Positions 9,041 through 17,573 of a stretch of 64,000 nucleotides of DNA are shown one piece after another. Source of the DNA: Streptomyces sp. ISL-11 (GTDB lineage Bacteria > Actinomycetota > Actinomycetes > Streptomycetales > Streptomycetaceae); NCBI RefSeq assembly GCF_018614525.1, contig NZ_JAGGOL010000006.1:22677-86676 (forward strand), given 5' to 3'. The translations under genes were made by a program, and so were the position numbers. The notes under the pieces were generated by a model. It saw only the letters and a list, made by a program, of their open reading frames with translations, was not told the origin of the DNA and ran no database searches. How positions within the stretch are numbered: position 1 is the stretch's first letter; the number at the start of each line of letters is the position of its first letter.

Positions 9041-9832
9041 ATGCGCGTCGCCATCGAGGACCTGGACGTCGCCCTGTCGGGGCGGACCGTGGTCTCCGGC
9101 GTCCACCTGGTCGCACGGGACGGCGAGATCGCGGGCCTCATCGGCCCGAACGGCAGTGGCAAGTCGACCGTGCTGCGCACCGTCTACCGCTATCTGCGCC
9201 CGCACGCCGGGCGCGTGCTGCTCGGCGACACCGACATCCGCACACTGACCGCGGCCGAGTCGGCCCGGCACGTGGCGGCGCTGCCGCAGGAGCGCGGGAG
9301 CGACTTCGAGCTGTCGGTGCGGGCGGTCGTCGCGATGGGCCGTACGCCCTACAAGCGCGCGTTCGCCGCCGAGGACCGCGCCGACGCGGACATCGTGGCC
9401 GCGTCCCTGGAACAGGTGGGCATGGCCGGCGCCGGCGGCCGCCGGTTCTCCACGCTGTCCGGCGGCGAGCGCCAGCGGGTCCTGCTGGCCCGGGCCCTGG
9501 CACAGGACCCGAAGGTGCTGGTCCTGGACGAACCGACCAACCACCTGGACGTGCGCCACCAGGTGGAACTGCTGGCCCTGCTGCGCGAACAGCGCCGCAC
9601 GACGCTGCTGTCGCTGCACGACCTCAACGCGGCGGCATCGCTGTGCGACCGCCTGCACGTACTGCACGAGGGCTCGGTAGTGGCCTCGGGCCCCCCGCGC
9701 GAGGTCCTCACGCCGGAACTCCTGGCGGAGGTCTTCGGCGTACGGGCGGCGGTGGTGGACCATCCGCTGACGGGCGACCCTCTGATCGCTTTTGACCACC
9801 GGGTGCCGACGCGGTGGGTGCCGGTCGGCTGA
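9041..9832 (+). CDS. Iron/cobalamin-type ABC importer ATPase
   Basis: The 263-residue protein is a FecE/BtuD-type ABC ATPase. It has the Walker A motif GPNGSGKST (about residues 35-43), signature LSGGERQRVLLARALAQ, Walker B VLVLDEPTNHLD and the switch histidine in LSLHDLNAAASL. It completes the importer with the two preceding genes. The start is one base after the permease stop. The C-terminal tail (DHPLTGDPLIAFDHRV) is typical of siderophore-type ATPases. Energy coupling for siderophore or cobalamin uptake is the expected role. Confidence 0.93.
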   Translation: MRVAIEDLDVALSGRTVVSGVHLVARDGEIAGLIGPNGSGKSTVLRTVYRYLRPHAGRVLLGDTDIRTLTAAESARHVAALPQERGSDFELSVRAVVAMGRTPYKRAFAAEDRADADIVAASLEQVGMAGAGGRRFSTLSGGERQRVLLARALAQDPKVLVLDEPTNHLDVRHQVELLALLREQRRTTLLSLHDLNAAASLCDRLHVLHEGSVVASGPPREVLTPELLAEVFGVRAAVVDHPLTGDPLIAFDHRVPTRWVPVG

Positions 9833-9976
9833 ACCCTTCCCCGGGCCCTCTTGGCAGCGATCGTTCTCGGCATCCGTGGGGCCCTTCTCATGTCACCGCC
9901 CGAATGGAACGACCCTCATGTCCGCCAGGCCGTAAAGCCGTGGACAGCCCCCCGGTGCTGGGCGAACATCTCCGTG

Positions 9977-10636
9977 ATGAAGAACGAACCTCTCTCCATT
10001 CCCAAAAGCGTCCGCTTCGTCGGGCTCAGCGAAAGGGCGCTGCGGGCGCTTGCCGACGGTGACCTCGCCGGCGGCAGCGCCGAGGCCGGGGTCGCCCTTG
10101 ACGAACACTTCGTCGGTGAGCGAGCCCGCTGGATCTTCGGTTACCGCGCCGACCAGCTCGCCAAGGATCCCTCTGCCGCGCCCTGGATCACGCGGGCCGC
10201 GGTGTCCGAGCCGGACGGGGTCGTCGTCGGCGACGCCGGGTTCCACGGGCCGCCGGACGAGGCCGGCATGGTCGAGGTCGGCTATACCGTCGTGCCCGGG
10301 TACCGCCGCCAGGGCTATGCCCGCGCCATGCTGAGGGCGCTGCTCGTCAGGGCCGCCGCCGAACCCGGTGTCAGGACCGTGCGCGCCAGGATCGGATCCG
10401 ACAACACCGCCTCCCTGGCCTCCATCGAGGGCTTCGGCTTCACGCGCGTCGGCGAGCAGGGGAACGAGCGCGACGGACTCACGATCGTCTTTGAGGTCCC
10501 GGCAGACGCGATTCAGGGCGGTGCGCCGCAACGCGGATGTGAAAGCCTTCCCGGTGCTGCCCCGCAGGTGCGACCGCGCGGCCCCATCGAGACCGAAGCG
10601 GCTCGCCGTCTCGCCGACGCCCTCAAGAACGAGTGA
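9977..10636 (+). CDS. GNAT family N-acetyltransferase
   Basis: This 219-residue protein contains a GNAT fold with the acetyl-CoA pyrophosphate loop in YTVVPGYRRQGYARAML and the later motif GSDNTASLASIEGFGFTRVGEQ. Such enzymes acetylate amines on small molecules or proteins, and the substrate here is unknown. The C-terminus carries about 40 residues rich in Gly, Pro and Arg beyond the usual end of the fold, possibly recent read-through into non-coding DNA. The ATG at 9977 was chosen because homologous-looking sequence begins just after it. The upstream extension lacks domain-like sequence. Confidence 0.8.
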   Translation: MKNEPLSIPKSVRFVGLSERALRALADGDLAGGSAEAGVALDEHFVGERARWIFGYRADQLAKDPSAAPWITRAAVSEPDGVVVGDAGFHGPPDEAGMVEVGYTVVPGYRRQGYARAMLRALLVRAAAEPGVRTVRARIGSDNTASLASIEGFGFTRVGEQGNERDGLTIVFEVPADAIQGGAPQRGCESLPGAAPQVRPRGPIETEAARRLADALKNE

Positions 10637-10735
10637 TCACCCGGTTACCCAACACTTTCTGACGGCCGACTCCTCAACGTCGAGCCGCCGAGCCGCCGCG
10701 CTCCGTCGGCGGCCCGCAGGCTCCCGCGCTTCTCG

Positions 10736-11674
10736 CTACCTGACGAAGTTCTTCTCCACCAGGAGGCGTACGACGTCCTGGTTGAAGTCGGGGAAGTCCA
10801 TCGGGACGATGCCCAAGTGGATCTTCTCGTCCCTCCTGGCGTTCAGGTACTGGAAGACATCCGGGAGTACCTGGCTCGCGTTGAGTTTGGGCCAGCGATC
10901 CGCGGAGTAGCTCGTGAAGTTCACGTACGGCTCATACGATTTCTGGTCGTAGTAGGCCGCGTCGAACCACTTGGTGATGAACCGGACCTTGGCGGCGCTG
11001 TTGGGGGCGTTCCACTCGTCCTGGATCTTGAAGTAGTTCTTGTCGGGCGTGCCGCTGGTCCAGTTGAGGATGCCCCATTCGTTGGCGAAGTCGGCGGCCA
11101 GGACGATCTTGCCGCGGACCTGGCCGAGGGCGGGCCACGAGGGAGCGGTCCAGAACAGGCTCCGGTACCCCATGTTGTCCATGTAGTAGTTGAACCGGCG
11201 CCGGAATTCTTCGGGGCCGAGCGCCTGGCCGCCGGCGTTCTCGTTCTTGAGCCGCATGATGATTGTTTCGCCCGGACTCTGCCGGAGGAAGTTGCGGCAC
11301 ACGTCCAGGACGTCCTGGTAGCGGTGGTGCTGGTAGGCGGCTCCATGGTAGAGCCCGAATTCGTTGGGCGCGCCCTGGAGTCCGTTGCAACGGATGTCGA
11401 GGAAGCGGATTCCCCGTTCGAGCTGCTCGGGGATGCCCCAGTTCTGGGTGTGCGCCCACTCCGTTCCGTTGCTCGGGTCGGTGCACCACGAGTCGTGGGT
11501 CCCGGGGATCGTGAGGCGGGCCAGCAGTGTGCTGTTGGGGAGTCGGCCCATCCACGAGGGGTCGTTGAAGCCGCTCCCCGCGCGGGCGGTCGCGGGCAGG
11601 CCGAGCGCGGCCGCGGTCGCCGCGCCTCCGGCGCCGACTCCCCATTTCAAGACGTCACGACGGGTGGGGCTCAT
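10736..11674 (-). CDS. Secreted phosphatidylinositol-specific phospholipase C-like protein
   Basis: The 312-residue protein starts with a twin-arginine signal (TRRDVLKWGVGAGGAA) and a signal-peptidase site near ATARA. The mature part matches the PI-PLC X domain. It has LTIPGTHDSW with the first catalytic histidine, LERGIRFLDIRCNG, and FGLYHGAAYQH with the second histidine. These enzymes cleave phosphatidylinositol or GPI anchors into diacylglycerol and a cyclic inositol phosphate. The length is normal for a secreted bacterial enzyme. It lies downstream of, and in the same orientation as, the isocyanide synthase operon, but about 260 bases separate them. I treat it as a separate gene. Confidence 0.9.
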   Translation of the reverse strand: MSPTRRDVLKWGVGAGGAATAAALGLPATARAGSGFNDPSWMGRLPNSTLLARLTIPGTHDSWCTDPSNGTEWAHTQNWGIPEQLERGIRFLDIRCNGLQGAPNEFGLYHGAAYQHHRYQDVLDVCRNFLRQSPGETIIMRLKNENAGGQALGPEEFRRRFNYYMDNMGYRSLFWTAPSWPALGQVRGKIVLAADFANEWGILNWTSGTPDKNYFKIQDEWNAPNSAAKVRFITKWFDAAYYDQKSYEPYVNFTSYSADRWPKLNASQVLPDVFQYLNARRDEKIHLGIVPMDFPDFNQDVVRLLVEKNFVR

Positions 11675-11932
11675 GCGTACGCTCCAAGTCTTCGCAGGGA
11701 TACCTGCCGTGAAGTACGGGCACTCCTCGCCACACCGGGCGCGGCAGGCCCGAACCGTCGGAACGCGTCCGTCGGGCCTTGTGCGCCAGCCACCGCATCA
11801 ATGCGGCGAAAGGCCGAGCAGTGCCCCTCCTCAGGCGGGCCCCATCCTGCTCGCCCGGCCGAAGGCCGGCCATCGTGGAACACCACGAGATCGCCGCCGG
11901 CGGTCAGGGGCGGAGCCCCGGAAAATCACCTG

Positions 11933-12895
11933 TCAGGCCACCGCCTCGAAGTGGCTGGGCCGCCCGTCCCGCAGAACGACGCGCCCCACCTCCTCCGCGT
12001 CCGCCCGTCGCACCAGCCGTGCGGCCCCCCGCTGCCGGAGGACGACCCCGTGCCATGGCGTGGCCCACGCGTCCGCCGCCTCCAGCAACCGGATCCCGAA
12101 CTTCTCCGAGCCCGGTCGCTGCGGATGGATCGACAGCCGCACGGACCGGGGATGCCGGTCCGCGATGAGGTCGCCCCAGGCCCTGCTGCGCGCGATCACG
12201 CCGTACGCACGTGCCCGGCACGCCCGTTGCAGCGCGGACCGTGTCCCGGAGAAGGCCGCGGTGTCCTCGACGAGGAAGCGCGTGATGCCGCGGTAGAGCC
12301 GTGCCGTCTCCTCGTCCGTGCGGGCCTGTGCGCGAAGCGTGTCGAGCGACGGCGCGTACGCCTCGGTGACCAGGCGCCGCTTCGTGTCGTGGTCCACGTC
12401 GCCGTGGACGTCGCGCAGGTCGAACGTGTCGATCCGGGTCAGGCCCTCCCGGTGGACGAGGGTGCGCAGTTCGTCACCGTAGGCGTCGATGTGCTCGTCG
12501 GGCACGCCGATGAGGTCACCGAAGATGTGGCCGTCGGAGCAGATGAGCATGCGGGCGCCGGGCGCGTATATCTCGCCGACGCGCGCGCAGAGGCGGTCGA
12601 GGAAGGAGAGGGAGAGGCGCTCGCCCTCGTCGGGGAGGTGGCCGAGCACCTTGGCCGGGTTGGGCGACTTGCAGGGGAATCCGGGGAGGGTGAAGACGAT
12701 CGGCTCGCCGGTGGCGGTGAACTGCCGTATCTGGCGCAGTTGCTCGGGGTGGTCGGCGGGATCCGCGGACGCCGGCCCGCTGGTGCGGTGGTACGGCAGG
12801 AGGAGACGCAGCACGCGCGCCTCCACGGACATGCCGGAAAAGGGGTCGGAGGGGGCGAACGCGGGAGCGGCCGGTGCGGCGCAGGTGATCGGCAT
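11933..12895 (-). CDS. Isocyanide synthase, PvcA/Dit1 family
   Basis: This 320-residue protein belongs to the PvcA/IsnA/Dit1 family, which converts the alpha-amino group of an amino acid (usually tyrosine or tryptophan) into an isonitrile. The extra carbon comes from a pentose phosphate. Family motifs are FTLPGFPCKSPNPAKVLGHLPD, YAPGARMLICSDGHIFGDL and a C-terminal RLSIHPQ with TPWHGVVL. The ATG at 12895 follows GGGAGG. The gene sits eight bases after the P450 stop, so the two are almost certainly co-transcribed, P450 first. No PvcB/IsnB-type oxygenase is adjacent, and the P450 probably takes that place, as Dit2 does in yeast. The family call is strong and the substrate is inferred. Confidence 0.88.
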   Translation of the reverse strand: MPITCAAPAAPAFAPSDPFSGMSVEARVLRLLLPYHRTSGPASADPADHPEQLRQIRQFTATGEPIVFTLPGFPCKSPNPAKVLGHLPDEGERLSLSFLDRLCARVGEIYAPGARMLICSDGHIFGDLIGVPDEHIDAYGDELRTLVHREGLTRIDTFDLRDVHGDVDHDTKRRLVTEAYAPSLDTLRAQARTDEETARLYRGITRFLVEDTAAFSGTRSALQRACRARAYGVIARSRAWGDLIADRHPRSVRLSIHPQRPGSEKFGIRLLEAADAWATPWHGVVLRQRGAARLVRRADAEEVGRVVLRDGRPSHFEAVA

Positions 12896-12903
12896 GTGCG
12901 GAC

Positions 12904-14139
12904 TCACCTCCCGGAGCGGGGGCAGACGGGCCCGTCGAAGGCGACGGGCAGCGCGCCCACGCCCCGGCCGAGGACGGCGGGGATCCAGGGGAGTTCCTCG
13001 TCCGGTACGGCGAGCCGTATGCCCGGCAGGCGGGCGAGCAGGGTCCCGAGGGCCACCTGGAGTTCGATGCGGGCGAGGGCGGCGCCGGGGCAGAAGTGGA
13101 TGCCGTGGCCGAAGGACAGGTGCGACCCCTGCGCCCGGTCGAGGTCGAGGGTGTCGGGGTCGGGGAAGCGCTCGGGGTCGCGGTTCGCGGCGCACAGGGA
13201 GACGATCACGGAGTCGCCGGCCGGGACGCGGGTGCCGTGCAGCTCGGCGTCCTCGGCGAGGAACCGCCAGGTCGTCAGCTCGAACGCCCCGTCCAGGCGC
13301 AGGAGTTCCTCGACGGCGTCCGCCATGAGCTCCGGCTCGGCGCGCAGCCGCCGAAGGGCCTCGGGGTGCCGGAGCAGCGCGACCATGGCGGTGGTGATCT
13401 GGTTGGTGACGGGTTCCTGGCCGGCCACCAGGAGCTGGAAGATCATGGAGTCCAGCTCCTCCCGGGTGAGTTCACCGCTGTCGCGGGCGGCGACCAGGCC
13501 GCCGAGGAGCCCGTCGCCGGGATCGGCCACGGCCTCGGCGATGTACGCCTGGAGCTCGCGCAGCAGCGCCTCGTACGCGGGGCGGCCCGGGTCCGTGGGT
13601 CCGACGGGGGCCACGACCCTGCCCCATTCGCGGCGGAAGCGTGCGGCCAGGCGCGGGGGCAGCCCGATGACCTCGGCGAGGACCTGGAAGGGGAAGCGGG
13701 CGGCGAAGCAGCGCACGAGGTCGGCGGAGTCCGCGCCGGCGGGCATGGCGTCGACGAGCGCGTCGGCCATCTCCTGGAAGCGGGGCCGCATCTCCTCCAC
13801 GCGGCGCGGCGCGAAGGCTTCGGTGACCAGGCGGCGCATCGCGGTGTGCTTCGGCGGGTCCTGGTGGAGCAGGTGGACCTGGAGCTGCGAGTGCTGCGGC
13901 TCGGGCATGATCGAGGCGCGGGCGCGCCAGGCGTCGTTGCCCCGGGCGTGGTTCTTGCCGAGCCGGGGGTCGGCGAGCGTCCGCTGGGCGGCGGCGTGGC
14001 CGGTGACCAGCCACGCGGTGACCCCGCTGGGGAAGAGCACCCGGTGGATCGGGCCGGCCGCGCGCATGCGCGCGTACAGCGGATACGGGTCCCGCTTGTA
14101 CTCGGGGCCGTACAGGGGGATCGGGTCGGGCAGCGACAC
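12904..14139 (-). CDS. Cytochrome P450 paired with isocyanide synthase
   Basis: The 411-residue protein is a soluble class I bacterial P450. The heme-binding motif FGHGIHFCPGAALAR places the thiolate at C350, and the ExxR motif is EELLR. The I-helix reads LLVAGQEPVTNQ. The usual acid-alcohol Glu-Thr pair is therefore E242-P243, with proline replacing threonine. I chose the GTG at 14139 because GAGGAG lies eight bases upstream and typical P450 sequence starts directly after it. The longer frame runs through a repeat-rich leader. Ferredoxin and reductase are not encoded nearby. Being upstream of the isocyanide synthase, it likely oxidises or couples the isonitrile product. Confidence 0.92.
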   Translation of the reverse strand: MSLPDPIPLYGPEYKRDPYPLYARMRAAGPIHRVLFPSGVTAWLVTGHAAAQRTLADPRLGKNHARGNDAWRARASIMPEPQHSQLQVHLLHQDPPKHTAMRRLVTEAFAPRRVEEMRPRFQEMADALVDAMPAGADSADLVRCFAARFPFQVLAEVIGLPPRLAARFRREWGRVVAPVGPTDPGRPAYEALLRELQAYIAEAVADPGDGLLGGLVAARDSGELTREELDSMIFQLLVAGQEPVTNQITTAMVALLRHPEALRRLRAEPELMADAVEELLRLDGAFELTTWRFLAEDAELHGTRVPAGDSVIVSLCAANRDPERFPDPDTLDLDRAQGSHLSFGHGIHFCPGAALARIELQVALGTLLARLPGIRLAVPDEELPWIPAVLGRGVGALPVAFDGPVCPRSGR

Positions 14140-14198
14140 GGTGGGGGCTCCTCGCGAAGTCGTGGACCCCTGAGAAGTCGGATGGCGGGAGGGGCGAG

Positions 14199-14270
14199 TT
14201 CCCGGCTGTTTTCCCGACACTTCCCGGCCGCTCCCGACACTTTCCGACGGTTCTCGGTGGTTCCCGACCG
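14199..14270. promoter_or_regulatory. 10-bp-phased direct repeats in divergent promoter
   Basis: A degenerate decamer close to TTCCCGACNN recurs with exact 10-bp spacing at 14211, 14221, 14231, 14241, 14251 and 14261. Another TTCCCG begins at 14199. The array lies 60-130 bases upstream of the P450 start, within the 289-bp divergent region shared with the copper operon. Spacing of one helical turn would put all copies on one DNA face, as for a cooperative regulator or architectural protein. It may instead lie within the P450 leader RNA. Confidence 0.65.
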
Positions 14271-14428
14271 GTTGTCGAAGGTATGCGGGCCGTGGGAACA
14301 CCGTCGCGATCCTTGGGTAGTCGGCTCGGGGAGCGGGCTGGTTCCCGGGGGCGAAAGGGATGATCCTCACGTGCCGGAAGCCGGCGGCAAGCCGTCGTAC
14401 GCGGCCCGGGCCGTGCCACGATGCGGCG

Positions 14429-14680
14429 ATGACCGCTCGTCACGTCCTCAGTCCGTTCGGCAGGCCGTTCGGCGCGTACGGAGCCCTGATCGGCTTCGTC
14501 CTGCTGCTGGCCGCCCTCTTCGGTGTCGCGTACGCGGCCGGCGCGGCGGCCGGGCCCGCCTCCCCCGGCATACACCGCACCGGCGGCGGCTCCGGCGGCT
14601 CGTCCCCGGGCGGCGGCACGGGCGGGATGGGCGGCATGCACGACATGGGCGCGCCGGTCACCGGGCGGGTGGCCCGATGA
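14429..14680 (+). CDS. Small membrane protein with Met/His-bearing tail
   Basis: The 83-residue protein has one strong membrane segment (GALIGFVLLLAALFGVAYAAG, about residues 18-38). A Gly/Ser-rich tail ends in GGMGGMHDMGAP, with Met and His spaced as in copper-binding peptides. It overlaps the copper ATPase start by ATGA, so the two are translationally coupled. I infer that it collects or hands over copper at the membrane surface for the ATPase. No named family is certain. The ATG at 14429 has only a weak ribosome binding site (CGATGCGGCG). Confidence 0.75.
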   Translation: MTARHVLSPFGRPFGAYGALIGFVLLLAALFGVAYAAGAAAGPASPGIHRTGGGSGGSSPGGGTGGMGGMHDMGAPVTGRVAR

Positions 14681-17064
14681 GCGCGCCGGACACCACGGCG
14701 GCCGGCGCCACCACGGAACTGATCGTCGGCGGGATGACCTGCGCGGCGTGCGTGGCCCGCGTGGAGAAGAAGCTCGGCCGGGTGGAGGGCGTCAGCGCCA
14801 CCGTCAACCTCGCCACCGGCCGGGCCCGGGTCAGTCATCCGGCGGGCGTGAGCGCGGCGGAGCTGATGGCCGTCGTGGAGGGCGCGGGCTTCACCGCCGC
14901 GCTGCCCGAACCGGAGACCCCGGCGGAGCCCGAGGCCGGCGAGGCGGCCGCGGCGACGGCCAGGACCCGGCTGCTGGTGACGGCACTGCTCTCGGTGCCG
15001 GTCCTGGTGCTGTCCATGGCGCCGGCGCTCCAGTTCCGCAACTGGCAGTGGCTGTGCTTCGCCCTGGCCACGCCGGTCGCGGCGTGGGGCGCGTGGCCGT
15101 TCCACGAGAAGGCCCTGCGCGGGCTGCGGCACACCACCGCCACCATGGACACCCTGGTCTCCCTCGGCGTCCTCGCCTCGTACTCCTGGTCGGCCTACGC
15201 GCTCTTCCTCGGCGGCGCGGGCGAACCGGACATGCGGATGCCGTTCACGCTGGTCCCCTCCATGGCCGGCGGCACCGCGGACGTCTACCTCGAAGCGGTC
15301 GTGGGCGTACCGCTGTTCGTCCTGCTCGGCCGGCTGCTGGAGGCGCGGGCCCGGCACCGTACGGGCTCGGCGCTGCGGGCGCTCGCCTCGCTCGCCGCGA
15401 AGGACGTCGTCGTACGGGCCGGTGGCGTCGAGCGCCGCGTGCCGATCGCGGAGCTGCGGGTCGGCGACCACTTCGTCGTACGCCCCGGGGAGCGGGTCGC
15501 GACCGACGGCACGGTCGTCGCGGGCAGCTCCGCGCTGGACCTGTCGCTGGTGACGGGCGAGAGCGCGCCCGTCGAGGCCGGGCCCGGTTCGGCCGTGGTC
15601 GGCGGTGCCGTCAACTCCGGCGGGCTGCTGGAGGTGCGGGCCGAGGCGGTCGGCGCGGACACCCGGCTCGCGCGGATCGCGCGGCTGGTGGAGGACGCGC
15701 AGGCGGGCAAGGCGAAGGCGCAGCGCGTCGCGGACGCGGTGGCGGGCGTCTTCGTCCCGGCGGTGCTGGCCGTCGCGGTCACCGTCCTCGGCTTCTGGCT
15801 CGGCGCGGGTGCCACCGCCCAGGCGTCGGTCACGGCCGCCGTCGCGGTGCTCGTGGTCGCCTGCCCGTGCGCGCTCGGCCTCGCCACGCCCACGGCGCTG
15901 CTGGCCGCGACGGGCCGCGGCGCGGGCCTCGGCATCCTGGTCAGCGGGCCGCGGGCACTGGAAGGGCTGCGGCGGGTGGACACCGTCGTCCTCGACAAGA
16001 CGGGCACCTTGACGACGGGTTCGATGACGGTGACGGGCGTGACCGCCCGGCCCAGCGGCCTGGACTCGGACGAGGCGCTGCGGCTGGCGGCGGCGGTCGA
16101 GCGGGGCTCGGAGCACCCGGTGGGCCGGGCGGTGTGCGCGTACGTGCCGGACGCCTCCGCGCTCCCGGAGGTCGCGGACTTCGCGGCGACGCCGGGCAAG
16201 GGCGTCGCGGGGCGCGTCGCGGGACGGCTCGTGGAGGTCGTACGGCCCGGGACCCCGTCCGTACCGGCCGGGAACCGGGCCCGGAAGACGGTCCGCAAGA
16301 ACCCCGCCGCCCTCCCGGAGGCACTGGCCTCGGCCGTCCGGAACGCCGAGAAGGACGGCCGCACGGTCGTGGTGGTACGCGTGGACGGCACGGCCGAGGC
16401 GGTGATCGCCCTGGGCGACACCGTGCGTTCCGGCTCGTACCGCGCGGTCGACCACCTCAAGCGGCTCGGCCTGCGGCCCGTCCTGGCCACCGGTGACAGC
16501 GAGGGCGCGGCGCGGGCCGTGGCCGAGGAGCTCGGCATCACCGAGGTCCACGCGCGCGCCACCCCGGAGGACAAGGCGGAGCTCGTCCGCGGCCTGCGCG
16601 CCCAGGGACGCCGGGTGGCGGTCATCGGCGACGGCGTCAACGACACCGCCGCGCTGGCCGGCGCGGACCTGGGCATCGCGATGGGCGGCGGCACGGACGC
16701 GGCCATCGGCGCGGCCGACGTGACGCTCGTCCGCGAGGACATGGCCGTCCTGGCGGACGCGGTCCGCCTGGCCCGCCGCACGTCGGCGACGATCCGGGCC
16801 AACCTCGCCTGGGCCTTCGGCTACAACCTGGTCACCCTGCCGCTGGCCGCCGTCGGCCTGCTGAGCCCGATGGTCGCGGCGGCGGCGATGTCCGTCAGCT
16901 CGGTCCTGGTCGTGGCCAACAGCCTCCGCCTGCGCACCTGGCAGCCGGGGCCCGCCCAGACACCCGGGCGGCGGCCGAGAGGAGCCCCGGTACGTACGAG
17001 CACGGGCCGCCCCGCCGCGGCGAACGTCCCCGCCCACTCCATCGCACGAGGTGACACCCGATGA
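14677..17064 (+). CDS. copA: Copper-translocating P1B-type ATPase
   Basis: This 795-residue ATPase starts with a heavy-metal-associated domain holding GGMTCAACVARVEKK (residues 16-30). The transmembrane metal site is CPC in VVACPCALGLATP (about residue 397), which marks the Cu(I) class. The phosphorylation motif DKTGTLT starts at D440, the HP motif is in SEHPVGRA, TGES lies in the actuator domain, and the hinge GDGVND starts near residue 651. It should export Cu(I) from the cytoplasm. It is coupled by ATGA overlaps to both the Met/His membrane peptide before it and the PCu(A)C-like gene after it. The last 40 residues are Pro/Arg-rich and unlike the core. Confidence 0.95.
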   Translation: MSAPDTTAAGATTELIVGGMTCAACVARVEKKLGRVEGVSATVNLATGRARVSHPAGVSAAELMAVVEGAGFTAALPEPETPAEPEAGEAAAATARTRLLVTALLSVPVLVLSMAPALQFRNWQWLCFALATPVAAWGAWPFHEKALRGLRHTTATMDTLVSLGVLASYSWSAYALFLGGAGEPDMRMPFTLVPSMAGGTADVYLEAVVGVPLFVLLGRLLEARARHRTGSALRALASLAAKDVVVRAGGVERRVPIAELRVGDHFVVRPGERVATDGTVVAGSSALDLSLVTGESAPVEAGPGSAVVGGAVNSGGLLEVRAEAVGADTRLARIARLVEDAQAGKAKAQRVADAVAGVFVPAVLAVAVTVLGFWLGAGATAQASVTAAVAVLVVACPCALGLATPTALLAATGRGAGLGILVSGPRALEGLRRVDTVVLDKTGTLTTGSMTVTGVTARPSGLDSDEALRLAAAVERGSEHPVGRAVCAYVPDASALPEVADFAATPGKGVAGRVAGRLVEVVRPGTPSVPAGNRARKTVRKNPAALPEALASAVRNAEKDGRTVVVVRVDGTAEAVIALGDTVRSGSYRAVDHLKRLGLRPVLATGDSEGAARAVAEELGITEVHARATPEDKAELVRGLRAQGRRVAVIGDGVNDTAALAGADLGIAMGGGTDAAIGAADVTLVREDMAVLADAVRLARRTSATIRANLAWAFGYNLVTLPLAAVGLLSPMVAAAAMSVSSVLVVANSLRLRTWQPGPAQTPGRRPRGAPVRTSTGRPAAANVPAHSIARGDTR

Positions 17065-17573
17065 CGGACCTCTCCCCCGGCCGCGGCGGCCTGCCGGCCC
17101 GGCTCGCCGGAACCGCCCGCGCGGCCCTCGTGCCCGTCCTCGCCTGCGCCGTGACCCTGGCCGGGCTGGGCGCCTGGACGGCCGCCGGCGGGGCGCGGCG
17201 GCCCGCCACCCTCACGGTCGAGGACGCGCGTGTGCTGCTGCCGTTCGGCACGGACGACACCGCGGCGTTCTTCCGGGTGCGTAACGACGGGGACGCCGGC
17301 GACGAGCTCCTGGCCGTCGACGTCCCGACGGCCGGCGCCGCCATGCTCAGCCGCACGGTGGTGACGAAGGGCGCGGGTTCCATGCGCATGGTCCCCTCCG
17401 CGCCCGTACCGGCCGGCGGCACGCTGGAGATGTCACCGCACGGCCTGGACGTCATGGTGGCGGCCCCGCCCCGGCTGCGCCTGGGCGACCGGCTCCCCGT
17501 GACGCTGCGGTTCCGCGAGAGCGGGAGCGTGAAGGTGGAGGCGCGGGTGGTACGGGCGGGGAGCGGAGGCTGA
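17061..17573 (+). CDS. PCu(A)C-like copper chaperone, degenerate motif
   Basis: The 170-residue protein has an N-terminal hydrophobic segment (VPVLACAVTLAGLGAWTAAG) that is a signal peptide or anchor. It is followed by a DUF461/PCu(A)C-like beta domain with SMRMVPSAPVPAGGTLEM. Classical members bind Cu(I) extracellularly through H-x-M and distal Met and His residues and feed cytochrome oxidase. Here the usual first histidine region reads MLSRTV and the distal His reads HGLDVM. Met residues persist but the histidine positions are not canonical. Its ATGA overlap with the ATPase gene makes a copper role very likely. The copper site may be reduced or rearranged. Confidence 0.82.
   Translation: MTDLSPGRGGLPARLAGTARAALVPVLACAVTLAGLGAWTAAGGARRPATLTVEDARVLLPFGTDDTAAFFRVRNDGDAGDELLAVDVPTAGAAMLSRTVVTKGAGSMRMVPSAPVPAGGTLEMSPHGLDVMVAAPPRLRLGDRLPVTLRFRESGSVKVEARVVRAGSGG

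Noticed and set aside
5857..9180. Very long open frames antisense to clear genes (also 10817-14173, 13096-14676 and 23670-26870)
   Set aside because: They lie opposite genes with strong motifs and have the Arg-, Gly- and His-rich composition typical of antisense frames in high-GC DNA.
14140..14428. CsoR-type copper operator before the copper operon
   Set aside because: No palindrome of the expected type stands out. The phased decamer array is a different kind of signal.
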